From: Sphingomonas sp. LHG3406-1
GTDB lineage: Bacteria; Pseudomonadota; Alphaproteobacteria; Sphingomonadales; Sphingomonadaceae
Direction: 5' to 3'
NCBI RefSeq assembly: GCF_029637485.1
Contig: NZ_CP069128.1
Span: 2,140,001 to 2,204,000, forward strand
Length of the DNA: 64,000 nt
Position 1 is the stretch's first letter; every line of letters starts with the position of its first letter. The notes beneath the pieces were generated by a model. It was not told the origin of the DNA and ran no database searches. It saw nothing but the letters and a program-made list of their open reading frames with translations. Shown piece by piece: positions 8,091-18,767 of this stretch. The translations under genes and the position numbers were made by a program.

Positions 8091-9308
8091 TCAGGAGGGG
8101 CGGAGCGGTGCCCCGGCGAGCCGGCCCTTGCAGTTGGCGGTCGATAGCGGCGGCGGCGCGTCGGCGCGAAGCCTTACCCGGTTCGTCAGCTGCACCAACC
8201 GGCGGACGTAGGCGTCGGTGAAGACCGTGGCGCAGGTGCGGCTGAGGTGGCTGTATTCGGGGAGGTCGAGATCTTGCGCCCGGGACAGGTCGTCGGCGTG
8301 GATACCCTTTGCCGGCACGGCGGCGAGGAGGGCGTCCCAGCCCCTCGCCCTGGGCAGGCGCTGCTGCTCGTTGACCCGAAGCTCGGGCGCGGACGGGGGA
8401 CGGACGAAGAGGACCTCGCCGCCACGGCCGCGGATGCGGGCGACGGCCGAGCGGCTCCTGGCGATGACGGCAGCGATATTGTCGGGTGCAATCGGCTTGC
8501 CCTTGAAGCCGTCCCAGGCGTGGCGGGCCTGACCCTGCAGATAGCCGGGTCGCTCGATCGGTGCCCACATGAAGCGCTGGCGATTGTCGAAGCTCTCGTC
8601 GATCTTCCAGACGTCTTCGTAGGCGCTGTCGGTGCCCTGACGCCAGCCGCGGTCAATCCGGGGAAGGAGGCGGCTGAAGCGGACGTCCTCGTCCATGAAG
8701 GCGAGGTGGCGCTGCAGCCACCGATCGATGAGGAGGCCGCTGATCTGGCTGGGCTCGCGGTTGCGCTCGAAACCATCAATCCAGGGCGCGCCGACGCCGG
8801 CGCCCGCCGCAATGGGGCGGAAGTAGCTGGTGTCGGCCATTCCGACGATCAGCAGGCCGCGATAGGCGGTATCCTCCGCCATGTTCTCCAGCAGGTTGCG
8901 GCCGTTGGTGCCGTGGATGGCGAGCTGGCGCGGGAGGACCCCGGTGAGCCGCTCGAAATGGGCGAGGTCGGTATCGAACAGGATCCGGCTGTCGCCGACG
9001 ATCACGAGGTCGTCGGGCCGGATGGAGGAGCGCATTGCGGCCCAGGCCTGCGGGCTGTCCCCGATGTCGGCGGTGCGCAGGCCATAGGAGCGGGCCCAGA
9101 CTTCCCAGCCGGCGGTGAGCAGCAGGGCCATGATCGCGACGGCCATCATGATGCGCGGCCAGGGGCGGGCGGGCACGTCGCGGGTCGGGACCGGCTGGGC
9201 CTGGCCGGGGCGATCGCTGGCGGTCAGGCGCAGGCCCTTGGGCAAGGCGCCCTCGTGGATGGTGCCGACCGGCGGCAGCGGTTCAGAAGGCGAAGTAGAT
9301 GAAGGCAT
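8091..9308 (-). CDS. SGNH/AlgX-like acetyltransferase partner protein
   Basis: A 405-residue protein with a single N-terminal membrane helix (residues about 50-70, RIMMAVAIMALLLTAGWEVW) and a periplasmic SGNH-like domain whose block I is VIVGDSRILFD (GDS serine) around residue 107; a late segment DLPEYSHLS may supply the Asp/His. It overlaps the end of the MBOAT gene by 26 bases on the same strand. In alginate/cellulose acetylation systems a membrane MBOAT protein passes acyl groups to a periplasmic SGNH protein, so a role in surface polysaccharide O-acylation is likely. The polysaccharide is not identifiable here. Confidence 0.7.
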   Translation of the reverse strand: MPSSTSPSEPLPPVGTIHEGALPKGLRLTASDRPGQAQPVPTRDVPARPWPRIMMAVAIMALLLTAGWEVWARSYGLRTADIGDSPQAWAAMRSSIRPDDLVIVGDSRILFDTDLAHFERLTGVLPRQLAIHGTNGRNLLENMAEDTAYRGLLIVGMADTSYFRPIAAGAGVGAPWIDGFERNREPSQISGLLIDRWLQRHLAFMDEDVRFSRLLPRIDRGWRQGTDSAYEDVWKIDESFDNRQRFMWAPIERPGYLQGQARHAWDGFKGKPIAPDNIAAVIARSRSAVARIRGRGGEVLFVRPPSAPELRVNEQQRLPRARGWDALLAAVPAKGIHADDLSRAQDLDLPEYSHLSRTCATVFTDAYVRRLVQLTNRVRLRADAPPPLSTANCKGRLAGAPLRPS

Positions 9309-10698
9309 TGCCGCGCCCCTGTTCGATGATGACGAGGAAGGCCATGAGTCCGAGGACCGGTGCCAGCACCCAGGCCGAGGTCCGCTCGAGCACCGCTTCC
9401 AGAGTCGTGTCGCGCATCGAGAAGTGAATGAGAAAGATGGCGCCCATCACGAGGAAGGCGGCGGCAAGGTCGAAGCCCGGCATCATCGCCGCGCCGCCGG
9501 GAGCATGGCCGGCCATGCTGGCGAGGATGGTGCCGGCGGTGGTGAAGTCCTGGGCCCGGAAGAAGACCCAGGTGACGTTGATCGCCAGGAAGGTGAGGAA
9601 GGCGAGGCCGAACAACTGCGCCTTGCTGGGCTTCCAGTCGCCGAAACGGCTCTTCAGCATGCGCTCGACAGCCAGGTAGGTGCCGTGGAGCCCGCCCCAG
9701 ACGACGAAGGTCCAGGCGGCGCCGTGCCACAGGCCGCCCAGCAGCATCGTCCCCATCAGCGCCATGTAGGTGCGCGCCGGTCCGTGGCGATTGCCGCCGA
9801 GCGGGATGTAGAGATAGTCGCGCAGCCAGGACGACAAAGTGATGTGCCATCGTCGCCAGAAGTCGGAGAAGCCGACCGCGCCGTAGGGGAAGCGGAAATT
9901 GTCCGGCATGGCGAAGCCCAACGTCAGCGCAATGCCGATGGCCGACGTCGAATAGCCGGCGAAATCGCAGAAGATCTGCCCGGCGAAGGCGAGCACGCCG
10001 GCCCAGGCGTCGAGGGTCAGCGGAACGCCCGGCCGATCGAATAGCCCCTCCGATACCGGCGCCAGCAGGCCGTCGGCGATCACCACCTTCTGGAACAGGC
10101 CGATGGTCAGCATGGCGAAGCCGAAGGCGACCATCTGCGCGTTGGCGCGGCGTGGCTGCTCGAACTGCGGGACCAGTTCGGTCGGGCGCATGATCGGGCC
10201 TGCGACGAGGTGGGGGAAGAAGGTCACGAACAGGGCGTAATCGAGGAAGTTCGTCGCCGGCTCTGCGCGGCGGAGGTAGATGTCGAGCGTGTAGGAAAGG
10301 GTGGCGAAGGTATAGAAGCTGATGCCGACGGGGAGGATGATGTCCCAGGCGGGCGGCTGGTAGACCACTCCGACGGCGGCCGCCGCGGTGACGAAGTTCT
10401 GCAGCAGGAACTCGCCATATTTGAAGTAGCTGAGCATGCCGAGGTTGACGACCACCGAGACGATCATCCACGCCCGGCGGGTCCCTTGCGTCCTCGCGCG
10501 CACCATCCACTGCGCGGCCCACCAGTCGACCACCGTCGACACCCACAGCAGGATGATGAAGGGCGGGTTCCAGGCGGCGTAGAACAGGTAGCTGGCGAGC
10601 AGCAGGTTGATCTTCTTCTGCCGCCAGCCGAACGGCGCGTTGTGGAGCGCCAGCACCACCGCGAAGAAGAGGACGAATGTCAGCGAGTTGAAGATCAT
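9283..10698 (-). CDS. MBOAT family O-acyltransferase
   Basis: A 471-residue, multi-spanning protein of the membrane-bound O-acyltransferase family, AlgI-like. Motifs: RRWHITLSSWLRDYLYIPLGGN in the middle and LLGGLWHGAAWTFVVWGGLHG carrying the invariant catalytic His, both diagnostic of AlgI/DltB proteins. The first ATG (10698) begins MIFNSLTFVLFFAVVL, a membrane helix. The protein would transfer acyl groups across the inner membrane to an extracellular polymer; the downstream, overlapping SGNH gene is the expected acceptor partner. Confidence 0.9.
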   Translation of the reverse strand: MIFNSLTFVLFFAVVLALHNAPFGWRQKKINLLLASYLFYAAWNPPFIILLWVSTVVDWWAAQWMVRARTQGTRRAWMIVSVVVNLGMLSYFKYGEFLLQNFVTAAAAVGVVYQPPAWDIILPVGISFYTFATLSYTLDIYLRRAEPATNFLDYALFVTFFPHLVAGPIMRPTELVPQFEQPRRANAQMVAFGFAMLTIGLFQKVVIADGLLAPVSEGLFDRPGVPLTLDAWAGVLAFAGQIFCDFAGYSTSAIGIALTLGFAMPDNFRFPYGAVGFSDFWRRWHITLSSWLRDYLYIPLGGNRHGPARTYMALMGTMLLGGLWHGAAWTFVVWGGLHGTYLAVERMLKSRFGDWKPSKAQLFGLAFLTFLAINVTWVFFRAQDFTTAGTILASMAGHAPGGAAMMPGFDLAAAFLVMGAIFLIHFSMRDTTLEAVLERTSAWVLAPVLGLMAFLVIIEQGRGNAFIYFAF

Positions 10699-10806
10699 GG
10701 CTTGCCCGGCTCCCCTGCCGTTCCGCGCACGCCGTCACTCGTGAAGCCCCCGCTTCACCGGCTGCAGCTTATCAGAGGTCAGTGGGCAGGCAAGCGTTCG
10801 TGGGCG

Positions 10807-11217
10807 TCAGCAGCCCGGTCGCTGGGCAGCCCAGCTCCTGCCCACGATCTCCTCAAGGACCGGCAGGTCGATGTCGGCCAGCTTGTTGACGTAGACGCAG
10901 CCGGTGCTGCGCTTGTGCTTGCCGAGGCGGGCGAGCAGGTCATCCAATCCATCGAAGCCGGCGAGGTAGAGGACCAGATTGCCCTTGCGCGGCGAGAAGG
11001 CGATCCTCGGCGCGTCGCCTTCGTGGCCGCTGTCGTAGCGGTAGTGGTAGCTGCCGAAGCCGACGATCGAGGGACCCCACATGGTCGCGGGCTCGCCCGA
11101 CACGCGCTCGAACAGGGTGCGCAGGGCCTGCCCGTCGGCGCCGCGGACGGGGTGCTCGACCGCCTGGAGGAAGTCGTCGACGCTCACTGCCGTCGCCCTG
11201 GTCCTGGTCTCCGCCAT
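10807..11217 (-). CDS. DUF1801 domain protein
   Basis: A 136-residue cytoplasmic protein with SVDDFLQAVEHPVRGADGQAL followed by MWGPSIVGFGSYHYRYDSGHEGD and IAFSPRKGNLVLYL, the signature order of DUF1801 (YdhG-like) proteins. Near the C-terminus, GKHKRSTGCVYVNKLADIDLPVLEEIV is also family-typical. The biochemical role is unknown. Single gene, short gaps on both sides. Confidence 0.85.
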   Translation of the reverse strand: MAETRTRATAVSVDDFLQAVEHPVRGADGQALRTLFERVSGEPATMWGPSIVGFGSYHYRYDSGHEGDAPRIAFSPRKGNLVLYLAGFDGLDDLLARLGKHKRSTGCVYVNKLADIDLPVLEEIVGRSWAAQRPGC

Positions 11218-11291
11218 GCACGCGTCCCCTTCGTCGCTGCTGCCTGTCCGGGCGGGCGGAGACTAGCGGAAATCGGGCGAGCAGTCTCGTC

Positions 11292-12791
11292 TCAGCGCGT
11301 GGGCCAGCGGACCGCGCAGAGGCCGACGCGCTCGACGTCCGGGCCGCGCCACTTGCCGAACACCTCCGGCTCGCAACTGGCAATCGGGCGATCGAAGGAG
11401 GCGGGCTCGGCGAGCAGGCGCGTCACCTCGAGGCCGCGGCCAGCCCAGACCAGCCGGTGCCAGCGGAGCAGGGGTGCGTAGCCGGTCTCCTCCTGCCGGA
11501 CGGTGCCCGGGTCGACGACGATGAGGTCGCGGACGCCGCGGGCTGCGAGGGCGGCGAACAGGTCGCCGTAGGTGGCAAGGGCATAATGTTGGCGCGCCGG
11601 AAAGCCCTCATAGCGCCACCACATGGCGCGTGCGGTCAGCTGCGATCCGATCAGGCAGAGGGCCAGACCGAGCGCGGCAGGTAGAAGGCGCTCTCCGGCG
11701 GTCCAGGGTTCGACGATGTAACGGTCGAGCAGGCGCTTCAGGGCGATGGCCGCAATGATCGCCAGCCACGGGAAAAGCGGCAGCGCATATTGCATCGCGC
11801 GGTTGGTCGGCACGCTGTAGACGAGTAGCGCCGTCACCAGGATGCAGCCGGTGTAGAGGGCGAGGACCCGCTCGCGGCGGTTGAGGCCGCGCAGGCCGAG
11901 TGGAAGGGCGACGAGCAGGGGGCCGGCGAAGAACCAGCCCTTGCCGAGATGTTCGAAGTAGAAGGTCCATGTGCTGCGGGTGATCAGGCTTTCGGTCAGT
12001 CGGCCGACGACGTCATTGTAGGCCACGGCCGCGAGATAGCCGGGGCCGACCGCTTCCCGTGCGGCGTAGAAGGCGAGCAGGGGAAGCAGCGCTGCCGCTG
12101 CGGCGAGCGCGTAACGCTGCCACTGGGACAGCACCCGCCCGAAACGCCCGGCGAGCAGGATGAACAGCAGGATCCCGGTGACGGGGATGAAGGCGGCGAT
12201 GCTCTTGGTGAGGGCGCCGAGGCCGACCAGCGCGCCGCTGGCGAGCAGCAGCTGCCAGGACGGACGTCGCTTGAGCAGCGCGAGATAGAGCAGCTGCAGG
12301 CCGGCGGTGACGAAGAACAGGAGCGTGGCGTCGAAGTCGGCGGTGCGCGCGCCATGCTCACCGAAGAAGCCGGGGCTGAGCAGCAGGAGGATGGCGCTGC
12401 CGATCGCCAGCCCGCGTGAGCCCGTCACCTTGCGGACGAACCAGAGGGTGGTCGCCAATGTCCCGAGCGCGGCCAGCGCCGACGGCAGGCGAAGCGCCCA
12501 TTCCGAGGGTCCGAACAGGCGCAGGCTTCCGCTCATCAGCCAGATGGCGAGCGGCGGCTTGGTGTTCCACAGGTCGGGCCTGAAGTCGTAGGTGACGACA
12601 AGGCCGAAGCCGCTCAGCGCCATGTCGAGCGCATTGTTGGCGTTGCGCGCCTCGTCGCGCAGCGCGATCGGCGCGGACAGGCCGTCCGAGCCAAGGAACA
12701 GGACGGCAAGGGCGAGGAACAGCAGGACGAGATGACCCCAGCTCAGCCCCGTGAACCGGAGGCGTGGGCGAGCCTGTGAAGGTACAGACAT
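11292..12791 (-). CDS. GT39/ArnT-like glycosyltransferase, membrane protein
   Basis: A 499-residue membrane protein of the PMT/ArnT (GT39) superfamily. After the first helix comes [17 protein letters not shown], whose acidic pair is the catalytic/metal-binding DE region of this family, then [29 protein letters not shown], the loop typical of ArnT-like enzymes. About eleven hydrophobic segments follow. It would move a sugar from a polyprenyl-phosphate donor to lipid A or another acceptor. The ATG at 12791 is chosen over 12905, whose extra residues are not hydrophobic or conserved. It is divergent from uvrB across 94 bases. Confidence 0.85.
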   Translation of the reverse strand: MSVPSQARPRLRFTGLSWGHLVLLFLALAVLFLGSDGLSAPIALRDEARNANNALDMALSGFGLVVTYDFRPDLWNTKPPLAIWLMSGSLRLFGPSEWALRLPSALAALGTLATTLWFVRKVTGSRGLAIGSAILLLLSPGFFGEHGARTADFDATLLFFVTAGLQLLYLALLKRRPSWQLLLASGALVGLGALTKSIAAFIPVTGILLFILLAGRFGRVLSQWQRYALAAAAALLPLLAFYAAREAVGPGYLAAVAYNDVVGRLTESLITRSTWTFYFEHLGKGWFFAGPLLVALPLGLRGLNRRERVLALYTGCILVTALLVYSVPTNRAMQYALPLFPWLAIIAAIALKRLLDRYIVEPWTAGERLLPAALGLALCLIGSQLTARAMWWRYEGFPARQHYALATYGDLFAALAARGVRDLIVVDPGTVRQEETGYAPLLRWHRLVWAGRGLEVTRLLAEPASFDRPIASCEPEVFGKWRGPDVERVGLCAVRWPTR

Positions 12792-12885
12792 GGCAAGCGG
12801 CGCGAACACGGCGCCAACATGTAGCGGCGATTTCTTGCCGAACGGTTCCCTTTTCCAAGGGGCCGCTTGGCCCCATATCGGCACG

Positions 12886-15087
12886 ATGGAAATCCAGATC
12901 CGCACGACCCTCGCCGAACCGGAGACCGGTGCGGATTTCGTTCCCCATCGCCCGGCGCGGCCGGAGAAGGCGGAAGGCGGGCGGCCGTTCGTGCTCAGGA
13001 GCGATTACGAGCCGGCCGGCGACCAGCCGGCGGCGATCCGCGAGCTGGTCGAGGGCATCCGGGAGAATGGCGAGAAGAGCCAGGTGCTGCTCGGAGTTAC
13101 CGGCTCGGGCAAGACCTTCACCATGGCGCAGGTCATCCAGCAGACGCAGCGCCCCGCGCTGGTGCTGGCGCCAAACAAGATCCTGGCGGCGCAGCTCTAC
13201 GGGGAGTTCAAGAGCTTCTTCCCCGACAATGCGGTCGAATATTTCGTCAGCTACTACGATTATTACCAGCCCGAAGCCTATGTGCCCCGGACCGACACCT
13301 ACATCGAGAAGGAAAGCTCGGTGAACGAGGCGATCGACCGGATGCGGCATTCGGCGACGCGCGCGCTGCTGGAGCGGGACGACGTGATCATCGTCGCCTC
13401 GGTCAGCTGCCTTTACGGCATCGGGTCGGTCGAGACCTATTCGGCCATGACCTTTTCGCTGAAGAAGGGCGAGATGGCCGACCAGCGCGAGGTCATCCGC
13501 AAGCTGGTCGCGCTCCAGTACAAGCGCAACGACGCGGCGTTCAACCGCGGCAACTTTCGGGTGCGTGGGGACAGTCTCGAGATCTTTCCGTCGCACTATG
13601 AGGACAGCGCCTGGCGGGTGAGCTTCTTCGGCGACGAGATCGAGGAAATCGTCGAATTCGACCCGCTGACCGGCAAGAAGGCGGCGAGCCTCCCGTCAAT
13701 CAAGATCTACGCCAACAGCCACTATGTGACGCCCGGTCCGACGATGAAGCAGGCGACCGGCGCGATCCGGCACGAGCTGGAGGAACGGCTGAAGGAGCTG
13801 AATGCCGAGGGGCGCTTCCTCGAGGCGCAGCGGCTCGAGCAGCGCACCAACTTCGACCTGGAGATGATCGCGGCGACGGGCAGCTGCGCGGGAATCGAGA
13901 ATTACTCGCGCTTCCTCACCGGTCGCCTGCCCGGCGAGCCGCCGCCGACCCTGTTCGAATATCTGCCCGACAATGCCTTGCTGTTCATCGACGAGAGCCA
14001 CCAAACGGTGCCGCAGATCGGCGCCATGGCGCGGGGCGACCACCGGCGGAAGATCACGCTGGCGGAGTTCGGGTTCCGCCTGCCGAGCTGTATCGACAAC
14101 CGGCCGCTGCGCTTCAACGAATGGGACGCCATGCGCCCGCAGTCGGTGTTCGTGAGCGCGACTCCGGGCCCGTGGGAGATGAACGAGACGGGCGGCGTGT
14201 TCAGCGAGCAGGTGATCCGCCCGACCGGGCTGATCGACCCGCCGGTCGAGATCAAGCCGGTCGAGGACCAGGTCGACGATCTGGTGGCCGAAGCGAAGAA
14301 GACCGCCAAGGCGGGCTATCGCACCTTGGTGACGACGCTGACCAAGCGGATGGCCGAGGACCTGACCGAATATCTCCACGAGGCGGGCCTGAGGGTCCGC
14401 TACATGCACTCGGACGTCGAGACGCTGGAGCGCATCGAGCTCATCCGCGACCTGCGGCTCGGGGTCTACGACGTGCTGGTCGGGATCAACCTGCTGCGAG
14501 AAGGGCTCGACATTCCCGAATGCGGGCTGGTCGCGATTCTCGATGCGGACAAGGAAGGCTTCCTCCGGTCGGAGACCAGTCTCATCCAAACGATCGGCCG
14601 CGCCGCGCGCAACGTCGACGGGCGGGTCATCCTCTATGCCGACAGCGTCACGGGCTCGATGGAGCGCGCGCTCAACGAGACCAGCCGGCGGCGCGAGAAG
14701 CAGGAGGAGTATAACCGCATCCACGGCATCACTCCGGCGACCATCAAGCGCGACATCAGCGACATCATCGCCCATGTTTCGACCCGCGACGGGGTGGTGG
14801 TGGACACGGGCGATCCCGACACGCCGCACCTCGTCGGGCATAATCTGCGCGCCTACATCAGCGATCTCGAGGAGAGGATGCGCAAGGCTGCGGCCGATCT
14901 CGAGTTCGAGGAGGCGGCCCGGCTTCGCGACGAGATCCGCAAGCTGGAAGAGGACGAGCTTGGCATTCCCGACCACCAGAAGGCGGCGCCCCGGGTCGGC
15001 CACTCGACCGAAGGCAAGCCCGGGACGCGCAAGACGCGCTTCGGCAAGCAGCAGCAGATGCGGATGAACAAGCGGGCGCGTCGCTGA
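12886..15087 (+). CDS. uvrB: excinuclease ABC subunit B
   Basis: Helicase-like damage-verification subunit of nucleotide excision repair; loads onto DNA with UvrA and recruits UvrC. Recognisable in order: [17 protein letters not shown], Walker [16 protein letters not shown], the beta-hairpin region [21 protein letters not shown], Walker [11 protein letters not shown], helicase motif [26 protein letters not shown], and the C-terminal UVR motif with its [13 protein letters not shown] core. At 733 residues it is longer than E. coli UvrB because of a roughly 25-residue N-terminal extension and a basic tail ([13 protein letters not shown]), common in sphingomonads. The ATG at 12886 gives this length. 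Confidence 0.97.
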   Translation: MEIQIRTTLAEPETGADFVPHRPARPEKAEGGRPFVLRSDYEPAGDQPAAIRELVEGIRENGEKSQVLLGVTGSGKTFTMAQVIQQTQRPALVLAPNKILAAQLYGEFKSFFPDNAVEYFVSYYDYYQPEAYVPRTDTYIEKESSVNEAIDRMRHSATRALLERDDVIIVASVSCLYGIGSVETYSAMTFSLKKGEMADQREVIRKLVALQYKRNDAAFNRGNFRVRGDSLEIFPSHYEDSAWRVSFFGDEIEEIVEFDPLTGKKAASLPSIKIYANSHYVTPGPTMKQATGAIRHELEERLKELNAEGRFLEAQRLEQRTNFDLEMIAATGSCAGIENYSRFLTGRLPGEPPPTLFEYLPDNALLFIDESHQTVPQIGAMARGDHRRKITLAEFGFRLPSCIDNRPLRFNEWDAMRPQSVFVSATPGPWEMNETGGVFSEQVIRPTGLIDPPVEIKPVEDQVDDLVAEAKKTAKAGYRTLVTTLTKRMAEDLTEYLHEAGLRVRYMHSDVETLERIELIRDLRLGVYDVLVGINLLREGLDIPECGLVAILDADKEGFLRSETSLIQTIGRAARNVDGRVILYADSVTGSMERALNETSRRREKQEEYNRIHGITPATIKRDISDIIAHVSTRDGVVVDTGDPDTPHLVGHNLRAYISDLEERMRKAAADLEFEEAARLRDEIRKLEEDELGIPDHQKAAPRVGHSTEGKPGTRKTRFGKQQQMRMNKRARR

Positions 15088-15199
15088 GGCCGCGCGACTG
15101 AGCCGAGGTCGGCTGACAGGGAGTGCAGGGCGGCCGCAAGCGGCTGATTGCGCTTCGTTCCCGGACCCCCTAGCGTCGGTGCGGTTCAGGGGGACGAGT

Positions 15200-16615
15200 A
15201 TGCGTAAGAGTGCGTTGGCGGCGGCGCTGCTGCTGTTGGTTTCCGGCTGCGGCGGCGGCGGCGGGAGTGGCGGCGGGGGAGGTCGTCTCAACTCGGCGCC
15301 AACGTTCGGCAATGGCAATTACAGCCTTGCCGAGAACATCACCGTCGTCTCGACGCTCGCGGCGAGCGATGCGGACAATGATGCCCTGACCTTCACCGTT
15401 ACGGGCGGGCCGGACTCGGGTCAGTTCACCACCAACGGCGCGCAACTGGCTTTCCGCACCCCGCCGAACTTCGAGGCGCCCGCCGATGCGAATGGCGACA
15501 ACGTCTACCTTGTCACGGTCACGGTCAGCGACGGCAAGGCCAGCGTCAGCGGCAACCTGACCATCGAGGTGAAGAACGACCGCGAAGGTGTGACCGTTCG
15601 CCGCATCGCCAGCATCGGCGAGCGCTGGATGGGCGGGACCGTGCTCGACAATGGCCAGGTGATGCTGTTGACCGCCCATAAGGTGCAGCGCTTCGACCTT
15701 GCGACCGAAGCGCGCAGCCAGGTGGTGGAATGGTCCGCCGACGACGGCGCCCGCGGTCGCTTCACCTCGATCGCCAGCGCCCGCACCGCCTTCTCGGGCC
15801 AGATGCTGGTGACCGCCCGGCTCGCGAACGGACTGGCGGGCATGTGGGCCCTGTCGGCGGCGGGCGGCAACGCCTTCGACAGCTACTGGTCGCCGCCGCT
15901 GCTGTCGCTGCCCTACGACAACATGGTCGAGGACGTCGGGGCGACGGTCGGGATCTGCCCGAGCGGCAACAATTGCATCGCCTGGGGCAGCCTCGGCAAG
16001 CCGGAGGGCGCGACCAGCGATCGCTATGGGAGCCTGCTGGAACTGCCGTTCAATGCCGATCCCTATGCCGGCGCCACCCTCCAGCTGTTCCAGCCTCCGG
16101 TCAGGCGTGCAAGCGGGCTTCGGCTCCCGCTGGCGTTTGCGCTCGGGCCCGATCCGAGCCAGTCTCCCGCCTTCCTCATCCTCGACCAGGGTTCGACGCG
16201 GTTCGACGAGATCAACCGGCTCCAGCCCGGCCAGACCGTTGATTTTGGCTGGCCCTATCGCGAGGGTTCGGAAGTGCTGAGTGCTGGCGGCGGTCCCTTC
16301 AACGATCCTGAACTGGTCATCGCCCGCGGCAGCGCGGCGAAGCAGTCGCTCGGGGCGACGGCACTCGCTTATTATCGCGGACCGTTGCCGTCCCTCGCGG
16401 GACGGATGCTGGTCGCCGGGCGCGACGGGCGCATCTATTCGGTCGCCAATGCCGCGCTGGCCAACGGGACGATCGACGGCGCGGCCGCCTATGAGGACCG
16501 GACGGAGGATTTCCAGCCGGACACGGGGAGCCTCGACCATGTGGTGGCGATCCTCAGCACCGGGACCAAGACCCTGCTGCTCGATCGCGACGGGGACCTG
16601 TTCATCTTCGGCTGA
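15200..16615 (+). CDS. lipoprotein with cadherin-like and sugar-dehydrogenase-like domains
   Basis: A 471-residue lipoprotein: signal and lipobox LLLVSGCGGG, then a glycine linker, a bacterial cadherin-like/Big repeat (residues about 35-130, NSAPTFGNGNYSLAENITVV and ASDADNDALTFTV), and a C-terminal beta-propeller resembling the PQQ-dependent glucose/sorbosone dehydrogenase fold, with INRLQPGQTVDFGWPYREGSE and LAYYRGPLPSLAGRMLVAGRDGRIYSV. The propeller matches are partial, so enzymatic activity is uncertain. ATG at 15200 begins the signal peptide. Confidence 0.65.
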   Translation: MRKSALAAALLLLVSGCGGGGGSGGGGGRLNSAPTFGNGNYSLAENITVVSTLAASDADNDALTFTVTGGPDSGQFTTNGAQLAFRTPPNFEAPADANGDNVYLVTVTVSDGKASVSGNLTIEVKNDREGVTVRRIASIGERWMGGTVLDNGQVMLLTAHKVQRFDLATEARSQVVEWSADDGARGRFTSIASARTAFSGQMLVTARLANGLAGMWALSAAGGNAFDSYWSPPLLSLPYDNMVEDVGATVGICPSGNNCIAWGSLGKPEGATSDRYGSLLELPFNADPYAGATLQLFQPPVRRASGLRLPLAFALGPDPSQSPAFLILDQGSTRFDEINRLQPGQTVDFGWPYREGSEVLSAGGGPFNDPELVIARGSAAKQSLGATALAYYRGPLPSLAGRMLVAGRDGRIYSVANAALANGTIDGAAAYEDRTEDFQPDTGSLDHVVAILSTGTKTLLLDRDGDLFIFG

Positions 16616-16657
16616 GCGCGGCAATCTCCTGCCATGTCGAACTCCGGGGGACGGAAG

Positions 16658-18152
16658 ATGATCGCGCACCGGCACCTGCTTGCCGCCCTTCTGCTGGGAC
16701 TGTCTTCAAGTCCGCCCGCGCTCGCGCAGGACAAGGAGAAGGCTGAAGCGGAAGCACGGGCCTACCAGCCGCAGGTGGTGACGACGCGGCACAGCGGCAC
16801 CTTCGGCGGGCAGCGGATCAGCTATTCGGCGACGATCGGCGAGACCATCCTCAAGAACAAGGACGGGGTGCCGGAAGCGGCGATCGTCACCACCGCCTAC
16901 ATCAAGGAGCCGCGCGATCCCGGTCGGCCGGTGACCTTCCTGTTCAACGGCGGGCCGGGGTCGGGATCGGTCTGGCTGCAGATGGGCGCGTTTGGGCCCA
17001 AGCGGGTCGCCATTCCCTCGGACGCGCGCGACGACGGGGCGCCGCCCTATCCCCTGCTCGACAATCCCGACAGCCTGCTGGACGTCACCGACCTGGTCTT
17101 CATCGACCCACCGGGGACGGCCTTTTCCGTCCTGCTGCCGGGAGCCGAGGCGAAGAATTTTTACGGCGTGCAGCAGGATGCGCGCGCGGTCGCCGAGGTG
17201 ATCCGCCGATGGCTGGGCGACAATGGCCGGTGGAACAGCCCCAAATATCTCGGCGGCGAAAGCTACGGCACCACGCGGACCGCCGCAGTGGTCAACCAGC
17301 TGGAAGGCGCGACCTTCAACGATGTCGGGCTGAACGGGCTGATCCTGATCTCGACCGTGCTCGACTTCGGCGCGGGATCGGATGCGCCCGGCAACGAGCT
17401 CGGATTCATCACCAACCTTCCGTCGATGGCGGTGACCGCCCTCTACCATGGCAAGGTCAATGGCGAGAACGCCGGGGCCATCGCCGAGACCGCGCGCCAG
17501 TTCGCCATCGGTCCCTATGCCGCCTTTCTGCTCAAGGGGCAGAGGGCGGGCGCGGAGGAGCGGTCGGCTGTCCGGGCGCGGCTGGCGCAGCTGACGGGCC
17601 TGTCCGAAGCCTATCTCGAGCGCGCCGACCTGCGCGTCACGCCGGACCGCTTCTACAAGGAGCTGCTGCGCGACCGGGGCCTGACCGTCGGCCGGCTCAA
17701 CAGCCGCTACACCGGGCGGGACTATGACAATGCCGGCGAGGCGCCGGACAATGATCCGAGCTTCTATGGCATCGACGCCGGCTATACGGCGGCGGTGAAC
17801 AGCTGGCAGCGCGGCGCCCTCGGCTTCCGCACCGACCGGGAATATCAGTCGATCGGCAGCGTCGGGCGGGACTGGGACTGGCGGATCGGCGGGCGCGACG
17901 CCAACGCCTATCTCAACGTCACGCCGTGGATCGGCAAGGCCATGCGCGAGAACAGCGGCCTGCGCGTGCTGGTCGCGCAGGGGTGGTACGACTTCGCGAC
18001 GCCCTTCTTCGCCGCCGAATATGCGCTGACCCGAACCGGCATTCCGCAGGACCGCGTCCGCTTCACCTGACGCCGGGCACATGATGTATGTCCGCGACGA
18101 GGACCGTGTGAAGCTCAGCCGCGACGTGAGGGCCTTCATTCGCGGGCGCTAG
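16658..18152 (+). pseudogene. S10 family serine carboxypeptidase-like protein, +1 frame break near the 3' end
   Basis: Secreted peptidase S10 (signal MIAHRHLLAALLLGLSSSPPALA). Visible: VTFLFNGGPGSGSVWLQMGAFGP (oxyanion/substrate site), VFIDPPGTAFS, KYLGGESYGTTR (nucleophile Ser) and VLVAQGWYDFATPF (catalytic Asp). The frame stops at TGA, 18068-18070, after RVRFT. In the +1 frame the missing end follows directly: DAGHMMYVRDEDRVKLSRD..., with the catalytic His of GHMM, to a TAG at 18150-18152. So the gene reads as a single-shift break (one extra base, or two missing) that removes about 27 residues and the catalytic His. Sequencing error, true mutation or recoding are all possible. Confidence 0.75.
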
Positions 18153-18658
18153 GTCGCGAGCGCCTTCGCCGCCCGTGTCGCTTCCGGCAGGCTCAATGCC
18201 GCCGTCGCCGCGCTGACCAGCGTCGCGACCTGGCACCAGCTGCACAGCGCCTTGTTCTCGGCCCATTCCTCCCGGGCGAGCTTGAGGCAGGTCGCGAGGT
18301 CGTACCAGGCCTTGGCTGCGAGGGCGACGGGCAGGAGGGGTTGCCGGGTCGCCCGCTCGGCGCCGCCGGCGGCAGCGAGGGCGGCGGTCGCGCCATAGGT
18401 CAGCACCATCAGGGTCGCGTCCGGCATCTGCATCCGCCGATAGGCATAATCGGAAGCGTCGACCTTTTCGGCGTCGAACAGCTTGCCGGGAAGGATGTCG
18501 GGCAAGCGCTTGACGATGCCGGTCTGGTAGAGCGTCACCACCCCGCCGATGGCGGCACCAACGAGACTGAGGCCGATGGTCCAGCGGCGGCGGGTGAGGT
18601 CGGCCGACTGCCCCTCGCGAAGCTCGCGGCTGAGGTCGGCGGGGGCAATGCGGTCCAT
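18149..18658 (-). CDS. VKOR-like membrane protein with CSWC motif
   Basis: A 169-residue protein with about four hydrophobic segments and a final NKALCSWCQVATLVSAATAALSLPEA, a CxxC at the start of the last helix, as in vitamin K epoxide reductase-type disulfide formers. The first helices contain RRWTIGLSLVGAAIGGVVTLYQTG, also typical. VKOR proteins oxidise DsbA-like partners; the second loop cysteine pair of full VKOR is not evident here (only ATCLK), so activity is uncertain. The ATG at 18658 is preceded by GGGAGAAGAAG. Its stop overlaps the end of the broken S10 reading frame. Confidence 0.65.
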   Translation of the reverse strand: MDRIAPADLSRELREGQSADLTRRRWTIGLSLVGAAIGGVVTLYQTGIVKRLPDILPGKLFDAEKVDASDYAYRRMQMPDATLMVLTYGATAALAAAGGAERATRQPLLPVALAAKAWYDLATCLKLAREEWAENKALCSWCQVATLVSAATAALSLPEATRAAKALAT

Positions 18659-18767
18659 CTTCTTCTCCCGGTGAGGTCGGGCTAACAACCGTTGGGACGC
18701 CGCGCCGTGCCATCGTCAGGCGCAGCGGGGCTGGTGTCCGATGTGGCGGGTGAGGGAGAGACGATCG

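Noticed and set aside
18068..18070. TGA in the S10 gene as selenocysteine
   Set aside because: No SECIS-like element follows, and the missing residues are in the +1 frame, not the same frame.
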